The notes under the pieces were generated by a model that saw nothing but the letters and a program-made list of their open reading frames with translations, was not told the origin of the DNA and did not search any database. Below, piece by piece: positions 1-4,909 of a stretch of 8,740 nucleotides of DNA. The translations under genes were made by a program, and so were the position numbers. This stretch comes from Patescibacteria group bacterium. Lineage in GTDB: Bacteria; Patescibacteriota; Patescibacteriia; JAACEG01; JAGUWE01. Position 1 is the first letter of the stretch; every line of letters begins with the position of its first letter. The stretch covers positions 1-8,740 of the forward strand of contig JAGUWE010000053.1 of assembly GCA_020062525.1 (NCBI GenBank). The letters run 5' to 3'.

Positions 1-1076
1 CGATTGATCAAATTTATAACAGTTCCCTTAATTTAATCAATTTAGCCAATCCTAAATTTTTTTATCCTTTGTTAATTTTGATTATCAGTTATTTAACAAT
101 TAATTTTTTTCAAAAACATAAGAAATTTCATGATTATTTTTTTCCATCTATTTTATTTGTAGTCATAATTAATTTTTTATTAGTTTTACCTTTTGCTTAT
201 CAATTGGCTCCGCGGCAGATCCTATCTTATCAACCACAGACTGTCAATTATATTTTAAAAAGTCCCGGCAAAGTTTTTACTTTTTTGCCGGGCTTTAGCG
301 AATTTGATCGCTTAAGCACCGGCCGCAATCCAACGCCTTTTGACATTTTTATTTTTCAATCAGAGTTATTGGTTCCAAACATCAACACTTTTTACAAAAT
401 TAAAAGTGTTGATGGTTATAACAGTTTAATGTCTCACCGGCAGGCGGAAATTTTGGCCTTAATCGGCTCTGATCGGGCAGTCGCAGGAGCAAAACTAGCG
501 GATTTAAGAATTCCTTTGTCTGACAAAATTCAGTTATTTCGCGAGCGGTTAAATTTACTTGATTTATTAGGCGTTAGATATCTTATCTCAGCTTATCCAA
601 TTGAAGACGAAAAACTGGAAAAAGTTTTAGAAGAAAAAGTTACTGATTATCAAATTCCTCTTTATCTTTACCAAAATAAAGAAAATCCGCCCGAGATTTA
701 TTTTGCTAAAGAAGTTATTCTTTTGGATTCCGGAAAAGAAAAAGAAAATTTTCAACGTCTTATTAAAGAAGACAATGATTTTAATCAAATAACTTTTATT
801 GAATGTTCTTTTTGTAAAAAGGGAGGTGAGTCTTTGAACTCGGCCATTAAAATTATTAAAGAAGAAAACGGCTATTTAGAAATTAAAACTGGAAATCAGA
901 GCGACAGTTGGTTAGTATTTGGTCAAAGTAATTTACCCGGCTGGCAAGTCAAGATTGACGGTAAAGATAGCCAGATTTATACAGCCAATTATTTATTTCA
1001 GGCGATTTTTGTTCCGGCGGGGAATCATGAAATAATTTTTAAATATAATCCTTTTAACTTAGCAAAAATTTTATGA
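1..1076 (+). CDS. YfhO-like membrane protein, C-terminal part (5' end outside window)
   Basis: The frame is open from base 3 with no stop before 1074-1076, so this is the 3' part of a longer gene; the TTG at 69 is internal, not a start. The visible 357 residues begin with two hydrophobic helices (about residues 18-36 and 47-66), followed by a long soluble, probably extracytoplasmic, domain. Two stretches resemble the YfhO family of large polytopic membrane proteins linked to glycosylation of surface polymers: the 'SVDGYNSL' region and the C-terminal 'LPGWQVKIDGK ... VPAGNHEIIFKYNP' region. Family members usually carry another transmembrane helix after the final 'F-Y-P' stretch, but this one stops about eight residues later. 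The stop overlaps the next start as ATGA (1073-1076), indicating translational coupling. The family call is from remembered motifs; the biochemical role is not determined by the sequence. Confidence 0.7.
   Translation, partial: IDQIYNSSLNLINLANPKFFYPLLILIISYLTINFFQKHKKFHDYFFPSILFVVIINFLLVLPFAYQLAPRQILSYQPQTVNYILKSPGKVFTFLPGFSEFDRLSTGRNPTPFDIFIFQSELLVPNINTFYKIKSVDGYNSLMSHRQAEILALIGSDRAVAGAKLADLRIPLSDKIQLFRERLNLLDLLGVRYLISAYPIEDEKLEKVLEEKVTDYQIPLYLYQNKENPPEIYFAKEVILLDSGKEKENFQRLIKEDNDFNQITFIECSFCKKGGESLNSAIKIIKEENGYLEIKTGNQSDSWLVFGQSNLPGWQVKIDGKDSQIYTANYLFQAIFVPAGNHEIIFKYNPFNLAKIL
380..414. repeat. 13-bp perfect inverted repeat inside the YfhO-like gene
   Basis: Arms catcaacactttt (380-392) and aaaagtgttgatg (402-414) are perfectly complementary around a nine-base loop. 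It lies in coding sequence, spanning the codons for the 'NINTFYKIKSVDG' region. A second, shorter inverted repeat (cccggcaaa at 264-272 with tttgccggg at 284-292) lies about 90 bases upstream. No T-run follows either, so a terminator role is not supported. Confidence 0.6.
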
Positions 1077-2044
1077 ATCATAAATTATTGGAAATTTTAG
1101 AACAATTAAAGCCAAAAAATATTTTGGTCATAGGCGATATTATTTTAGATAAATATCTTTTATGTTCTGTTGATCGCATCTCTCAAGAGGCGCCGGTGCC
1201 GGTTGCCTGGGTTAAGGACGAAGAAAATATCTTGGGAGGTGCGGCTAACGTGGCTAATAATCTAAAAGAATTGGGAATGTCTATTGAATTAATCGGCCAA
1301 ATCGGCCAGGATAGATCAGCTAGAAAAATTAGTCAATTACTCAAAGAAAAAGATATTAAAGCCGATAAAATTATCAGCACTCAAGATTTTACCACTATTA
1401 AAAAATTAAGGGTCGTTTCCCAGAAGCAGCAATTAATTCGCCTTGATTATGAAAAAAATGAAGATTTAAAACCCGAATTGGAAGAGAAAATTTTAGAATA
1501 TCTGGAAGAAAGTTTTCCTTCCTATGATCTGATTATTATTTCTGACTATGCTAAAGGTTTTATTACTAAAAATTTGGCTCAAACTCTTATTAGGGCGGCT
1601 AATGATTCGGCCAAAATTATCATTGCCGACCCAAAACCATCTCATATGGATTATTATAAAAATGTAAGTTTAATTACTCCCAATACCATTGAAGCCGAGG
1701 CAATTGTTGGGATTAAGGCCGAAAGCGCCGAGGCGGCTGAAGAGATTGTTAAAGCGCTCAATAGGGAATTAAATTGTGACGTCGTTCTCACTAGAGGTGC
1801 CCAGGGAATGTTAATTCTTGAAAGTAGGAAAATTTATTCTGTGCCGCCAAAGTCAAAAAAACAAGTTTATGACGTTACGGGAGCGGGGGATACCGTTCTA
1901 GCAACAATCGCGGCTTGTTTGGCTAACGGCATTGGTCTTAAGCAGTCCTGCGAATTAGCCTCGATAGCCGCCGACGTTGTTATTGAAAAATTTGGTACAG
2001 CTACGGTAAACATTGATGAAATAAAAAATTATTTCCAATTATGA
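1073..2044 (+). CDS. rfaE1: D-glycero-beta-D-manno-heptose-7-phosphate kinase (PfkB family)
   Basis: This 323-residue protein matches the N-terminal kinase half of HldE (also called HldA or RfaE domain I). It phosphorylates D-manno-heptose 7-phosphate at C1 using ATP to give the 1,7-bisphosphate, in the cytoplasm. Visible PfkB/ribokinase features are 'GDIILDKYL' near residue 21, the glycine-rich 'GGAANVANNL' at 55-64, 'SDYAKG' at 157-162, 'DPKP' at 186-189, 'TPNTIEAE' at 202-209, and the nucleotide/anion-hole motif 'DVTGAGD' at 267-273 with D273 as expected catalytic base. It stops where the kinase domain ends, with no fused nucleotidyltransferase; that half is encoded separately at 3711. ATG at 1073 overlaps the upstream stop by 4 nt and its own stop overlaps gmhB by 4 nt, so the three genes look coupled. 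Specificity for heptose rather than another sugar phosphate is supported mainly by the neighbours. Confidence 0.88.
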   Translation: MNHKLLEILEQLKPKNILVIGDIILDKYLLCSVDRISQEAPVPVAWVKDEENILGGAANVANNLKELGMSIELIGQIGQDRSARKISQLLKEKDIKADKIISTQDFTTIKKLRVVSQKQQLIRLDYEKNEDLKPELEEKILEYLEESFPSYDLIIISDYAKGFITKNLAQTLIRAANDSAKIIIADPKPSHMDYYKNVSLITPNTIEAEAIVGIKAESAEAAEEIVKALNRELNCDVVLTRGAQGMLILESRKIYSVPPKSKKQVYDVTGAGDTVLATIAACLANGIGLKQSCELASIAADVVIEKFGTATVNIDEIKNYFQL

Positions 2045-2637
2045 AACAAAAAGCCATTTTCTTGGATCGCGACGGCACTATAATTAAAGATTTGGGCTAT
2101 GTTTATCAAAAAGAAAAACTGGAGTTTTTAGAGTTGACTATCGAGGGTTTAAAAAAAATTCAAAATCTTGGCTACAAATTAATTATTATTACTAATCAAT
2201 CAGGGGTGGGCAGAGGTTATTTCAACTTGACCGAAATGGAGCAATTTAATAATTTTTTATTGGAGAAATTAAAAGATAAGGATGTTTTAATTTCCGCAAT
2301 TTATACTTGTCCCCATCACCCTGATGATAATTGTTTGTGTCGCAAGCCAAAAACTTTATTGGTTGAGAAAGCAGTCAAAGATTTTCAGATTGACACTAGC
2401 CAAAGCTTTTTTATTGGTGATGACGAAAAGGATATTTTGTGTGGTAAAAATTCTGGCTGCAAAACAGTCTGGCTTAAAAATAGCAAGTCTGCCGAAGTTA
2501 AGGCGGACCATAAGATTAATAATTTATGGGAATTTGCTGATTTATTATTTGAAAAACCCCGCCGCTGGCGGCGGTTGGGTTTTTCAAATAATAGGGGATC
2601 CAAGGGGGAATCCCCCTTGGGCGCAGTCCCGACGTAA
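2041..2637 (+). CDS. gmhB: D-glycero-D-manno-heptose 1,7-bisphosphate 7-phosphatase, with palindrome-encoded C-terminal tail
   Basis: HAD-superfamily phosphatase that removes the C7 phosphate from heptose 1,7-bisphosphate. Motif I is 'DRDGT' at residues 9-13 (nucleophile D9, acid/base D11), motif II is 'TNQSG' at 51-55, and the family's zinc loop is present as C90, H92, C98, C100, followed by R101/K102. The Mg-binding motif is 'GDDEKD' at 126-131. The normal fold seems to end near residue 171 ('NNLWEFADLLFEK'). The remaining ~27 residues, rich in R, G, P and S, are translated from GC-rich inverted repeats, and the TAA stop (2635-2637) lies in the centre of the third palindrome. The tail is therefore unlikely to be functional family sequence. 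A terminator-like hairpin at 2543-2593 sits inside the frame, so a terminated mRNA would have no in-frame stop. ATG 2041 overlaps the kinase stop (ATGA). Confidence 0.85.
   Translation: MKQKAIFLDRDGTIIKDLGYVYQKEKLEFLELTIEGLKKIQNLGYKLIIITNQSGVGRGYFNLTEMEQFNNFLLEKLKDKDVLISAIYTCPHHPDDNCLCRKPKTLLVEKAVKDFQIDTSQSFFIGDDEKDILCGKNSGCKTVWLKNSKSAEVKADHKINNLWEFADLLFEKPRRWRRLGFSNNRGSKGESPLGAVPT
2543..2593. terminator. Long hairpin, probable bidirectional intrinsic terminator
   Basis: Arms 2543-2559 (tattatttgaaaaaccc) and 2577-2593 (gggtttttcaaataata) are a perfect 17-bp inverted repeat. Inside, 2562-2565 (ccgc) and 2571-2574 (gcgg) extend the stem around a five-base loop. A GC-rich stem with AAAAA before and TTTTT after is the usual shape of a terminator working on both strands. 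It lies inside the open gmhB frame; a TAATAG double stop occurs at 2589-2594 but in another frame. Termination activity is inferred from the shape only. Confidence 0.55.
2600..2620. repeat. Palindrome 2 of the cluster (21 bp)
   Basis: Arms ccaaggggga (2600-2609) and tcccccttgg (2611-2620) are perfectly complementary around one central A at 2610. As RNA it would fold as a 9-bp GC-rich stem with a three-base loop. An alternative pairing exists: ggggat (2594-2599) with atcccc (2610-2615). It is still inside the open gmhB frame. Confidence 0.85.
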
Positions 2638-2646
2638 CGTCGGGAC
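2626..2646. repeat. Palindrome 3 of the cluster (21 bp, contains the gmhB stop)
   Basis: Arms gtcccgacgt (2626-2635) and acgtcgggac (2637-2646) are perfectly complementary around a central A at 2636. It has the same 10+1+10 architecture as palindrome 2 but unrelated sequence. The TAA that closes the gmhB frame (2635-2637) is the centre of this palindrome. Confidence 0.85.
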
Positions 2647-2666
2647 GAGCAGGGGGAGTTGGGAGG

Positions 2667-2687
2667 CCTGCCTGCCGGCAAGGCAGG
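2667..2687. repeat. Palindrome 4 of the cluster (21 bp, one extra base)
   Basis: cctgcctgcc (2667-2676) is followed by ggca, one extra A, and ggcagg. Removing either A at 2680-2681 gives a perfect 20-bp palindrome. As it stands it can pair cctgcct with aggcagg over a seven-base loop. From memory, palindromes of this kind recur in Parcubacteria-type genomes; this could not be checked here. Confidence 0.8.
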
Positions 2688-2715
2688 GGTAAATTTTGCT
2701 TGGGTAAAATTTACC
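2688..2715. repeat. Palindrome 5 of the cluster (AT-rich hairpin)
   Basis: Arms ggtaaatttt (2688-2697) and aaaatttacc (2706-2715) are a perfect 10-bp inverted repeat around the eight-base loop 2698-2705 (gcttgggt). It directly abuts palindrome 4, and unlike palindromes 2-4 its arms are AT-rich. The following 2716-2752 is AT-rich after a short acccc; I see no convincing -35/-10 pair or Shine-Dalgarno in it, although a promoter would be needed if hairpin 1 terminates transcription. Confidence 0.8.
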
Positions 2716-2752
2716 ACCCCAGTTTATTAGATTAAAGTTTTAAGCAAATATT

Positions 2753-3709
2753 ATGGAAGAAATTAATTGTTTGGTCTGTAAAAATAAAGCACAAATCCTG
2801 CCCTTTGGCGGTTATCAATATCAAGATAAAATTTATTCTCTGTATGGATGTTCCTTTTGCAAATTAAGATTTATTTGGCCCCAGCCGACTTCGGAAGAAC
2901 TGGCCTCAACATATAACGATCTTTCTTATTGGCAGAGTGGTGATTTTGCCGGCGATAAAACAAACTGCGAACTTTATAGAAAACAATACAGGAAAGATGC
3001 TCAAAAGATAATTAAAATCGCAAAAAGATTTAATATCTTGCCTGAGAAATTTTTAGAAATTGGTTGTGCTCAGGGGGATTTACTTTTGGAATTAAAATCT
3101 TATTTTAAAAGTGTGATTGGAGTCGATATTTCCGAGTTGATGATAGAGCTAGCTAAGAAAAAAGGATTGGAGGTTTACGCCGGTGAAATCGAAAAAATAA
3201 ATTTACCCTCGGACTTTACTTGCGTTTATCTCGGCGATCTGGTTGAACATTTGCCCGATCCGGTTTCTTTCTTTGGCCATTTAAAAAAGATTATCAAAGA
3301 TAAATCCCTGGTAATTATTGAGATCCCGCTTACTTATAATGTTTATCCGGCCAATCTTTTTTTGGCCCCTTTAATTTCTTTAAAAAATTTTTTAAAAGGA
3401 AAGACTTTTAAACCGCGGAGTTTATATTTTTTTAGCAAAACTCAGAGGGAAAAGAATAAAAAAATAGAGCACCCGCCCTATCATTTGCTTGAATTTACGC
3501 CGCGCTCAGCAAGAGCATTTTTTAATTTAATTAGCTGGCAAGTGGTTTATGATAAAGTTTATGTGGGATGGCCCAAGCGAAAATATTATAAATTAAAAAA
3601 TTGGCACTTGCTTGGCCTGCAAATTATTTTTTCTTTTATCACGAAATATGCCCCCCTTTTTGATTTAGGCGATAGAATGACCATTGTTATTAGACCAATT
3701 AAAAAATAA
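2753..3709 (+). CDS. Class I SAM-dependent methyltransferase with N-terminal four-cysteine motif
   Basis: 318 residues. The N-terminus carries two CxxC pairs (C6/C9 and C33/C36) that look like a small zinc ribbon, as in several sugar and natural-product C- or O-methyltransferases. A Rossmann-type methyltransferase domain follows: motif I 'LEIGCAQGD' at 101-109, the SAM-ribose acidic residue D125 in 'VIGVDIS', and the motif IV region 'LGDLVEHLPDP' at 160-170, which places it near the Methyltransf_23 group. The ~150-residue C-terminal part is basic and rich in aromatic residues. It sits between gmhB and the adenylyltransferase, so a substrate in heptose or glycan synthesis is a reasonable inference, but the substrate is unknown. 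ATG 2753 follows the palindrome block with no Shine-Dalgarno. The stop (3707-3709) is one base from the next start, indicating one operon downstream. Confidence 0.82.
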   Translation: MEEINCLVCKNKAQILPFGGYQYQDKIYSLYGCSFCKLRFIWPQPTSEELASTYNDLSYWQSGDFAGDKTNCELYRKQYRKDAQKIIKIAKRFNILPEKFLEIGCAQGDLLLELKSYFKSVIGVDISELMIELAKKKGLEVYAGEIEKINLPSDFTCVYLGDLVEHLPDPVSFFGHLKKIIKDKSLVIIEIPLTYNVYPANLFLAPLISLKNFLKGKTFKPRSLYFFSKTQREKNKKIEHPPYHLLEFTPRSARAFFNLISWQVVYDKVYVGWPKRKYYKLKNWHLLGLQIIFSFITKYAPLFDLGDRMTIVIRPIKK

Positions 3710-3710
3710 T

Positions 3711-4187
3711 ATGCCTGATTTTTTAAACAAAATAAAAAGTTTGGCTGAATTAGAGAAAATTGTGACTGAACTTAAAAAACAAGGTAAAAGCATTATTACC
3801 ACTAATGGTTGCTACGATATTTTGCATCTTGGCCACATTTTAAGTTTAAATGAATCTAAGGAGCAAGGTGATATTTTAATTGTTGGTCTTAATTCTGATC
3901 AATCAGTAAAAAAAATAAAAGGGTCTATACGACCTATCAACGGCCAAGAAGACCGAGCTAAAACTCTTGCCGCTTTAGAATTTGTTGATTATGTTTTTAT
4001 TTTTAACGAGGAAACCCCGATAGAATTTTTAAAAATTCTAAAACCCAATATTCACACCAATAGTATCGATTATGGCTATGATTGCATTGAGGCTTCAACA
4101 ATTAAGGCTGGTGGAGGTAAGATTTATCTTTTAAAAAAATATCCCGGCTATTCCACCTCTGATTTAATAAAAAGAATAAAAAAATGA
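3711..4187 (+). CDS. rfaE2: D-glycero-beta-D-manno-heptose 1-phosphate adenylyltransferase-like protein
   Basis: 158 residues, corresponding to the C-terminal nucleotidyltransferase half of HldE (also called HldC). It transfers AMP from ATP to heptose 1-phosphate, giving the ADP-heptose precursor. The cytidylyltransferase-fold signature is clear: 'TNGCYDILHLGH' at residues 31-42 with the HxGH motif H39-H42, then 'GLNSD' at 59-63, 'RPINGQEDRAKTLAAL' from 74, and the terminal 'STSDLI' segment at about 148-153. The usual 'KGGDY' stretch after 'KP' is here 'HTNSIDYG', so this belongs to a divergent subgroup and its exact sugar or nucleotide preference is less certain. I chose ATG 3711, one base after the previous stop, over an in-frame TTG at 3684 that would overlap the upstream gene. 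Together with the kinase and phosphatase it gives three consecutive ADP-heptose steps. Confidence 0.8.
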   Translation: MPDFLNKIKSLAELEKIVTELKKQGKSIITTNGCYDILHLGHILSLNESKEQGDILIVGLNSDQSVKKIKGSIRPINGQEDRAKTLAALEFVDYVFIFNEETPIEFLKILKPNIHTNSIDYGYDCIEASTIKAGGGKIYLLKKYPGYSTSDLIKRIKK

Positions 4188-4196
4188 TTTAGAATT

Positions 4197-4905
4197 ATGT
4201 TTTCATTAAAAGTATTAAAGGAAAGAATTCAAAGATTTTATCCTTACGATAATTGTTCTTTATTAATGAAATTAAAGGTCGTCTCAAGAGCTGCAATGAT
4301 CAAATTTTTTAATAATTTTGTCTATTCTGATATTAGTCTGGTAGAATATATGAAAAAGTTTAAGGGATTGAGCAGTGATAAAGAATTTTTAGCTAGTTAC
4401 GATGCCTCTCATGAAGGTTTTGAAGAATTATGGAACTCAAAACCCAGAGAGACCCAAGAACAAATAGTATTATTTCTTGCTATTCTAAAACTCCAAATTT
4501 AAAAATTTTAGATTATGGTTGTGGTTGCGGTATTTACGGTCATTATTTGTATAAAAAAGGCTATCGAGACATTACCTTGGCAGACATAGAGAGTAGCACT
4601 TTTCAATTTGTCCAGAAGGCCTTTGGGGAAAATTTTAAATATATCAAAATTGATAATCCTAACCCATTAAACGAAATTTATGATGTGATACTTTTGATTG
4701 ATTGTTTAGCTCACGCTTTTAATCCATTTGAAATAATAAAACATGTCTTTAATCATCTAAAAAAAGTGGATTATTGATTATTTATTATGAAAAAGATGTA
4801 GGATTAACACATTTAACCCAAGCTGCTGAGCAGCGCCAAGAAGTAATGAATTATATTTATAATAGTCAATGTCTTAAAAAGGATGAGGTTTTTATTAAAA
4901 TTTGA
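4197..4905 (+). pseudogene. Class I SAM methyltransferase broken by two frameshifts
   Basis: One methyltransferase is spread over three frames. Frame A starts at ATG 4197 and covers the N-terminal part to about 4487. Frame B carries motif I 'ILDYGCGCG', motif II 'ITLADIE' and the motif IV-like 'YDVILLIDCLAHAF', to about 4765. Frame C gives the C-terminus, from 'GLLIIYYEKD' through 'EQRQEVMNYIYN' to TGA at 4903-4905. Adding one A to the A4 run at 4487-4490 and one A to the A7 run at 4759-4765 restores a single 236-residue protein, a normal size for the family. The first join would read 'ILKTPNLKILDYG', a sensible lead into motif I. Real decay, sequencing error, or -1 slippage at the second site (A AAA AAA) are all possible. 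It follows rfaE2 by 9 bases and precedes the radical SAM gene by 4, so it was part of the same operon. Confidence 0.75.
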
Positions 4906-4909
4906 TTTT

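Noticed and set aside
2324..2692. + strand open frame overlapping the end of gmhB and the palindrome block
   Set aside because: It lies in another frame over the well-supported gmhB and continues into repeat DNA; no recognisable protein features.
2543..2715. CRISPR array
   Set aside because: The inverted repeats differ from each other and there is no direct repeat/spacer periodicity or cas gene.
2385..2717. - strand open frame across the palindrome block
   Set aside because: It is open mainly because the palindromes mirror the open gmhB frame, and it is antisense to gmhB; no domain recognised.
2716..2752. Promoter for the downstream operon
   Set aside because: Only weak partial matches (TTTACC at 2710-2715 with TAAAGT at 2733-2738, four of six each); not enough in AT-rich DNA to annotate.
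3379..3396. 18-bp A/T palindrome inside the first methyltransferase
   Set aside because: Pure A/T homopolymer symmetry in coding DNA; not evidence of a site.
3684..3710. TTG start for the adenylyltransferase
   Set aside because: It would overlap the upstream methyltransferase by 26 bases and add nine non-family residues; ATG 3711 directly after the stop is better.
4021..4040. 20-bp perfect AT-rich palindrome inside rfaE2
   Set aside because: Made almost only of A and T runs with no loop, in an AT-rich gene; low complexity is enough to explain it.
4430..4777. Separate small methyltransferase gene starting at 4430
   Set aside because: Its first ~18 residues look unlike a methyltransferase start, and it lacks the C-terminal strands, which are found in the next frame; a single frameshifted gene explains all three pieces.
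4883..4909. Upstream ATG for the radical SAM gene
   Set aside because: It overlaps the end of the broken methyltransferase; starting at 4910 gives the usual hydrophobic beta-strand start MKIFILNPK.
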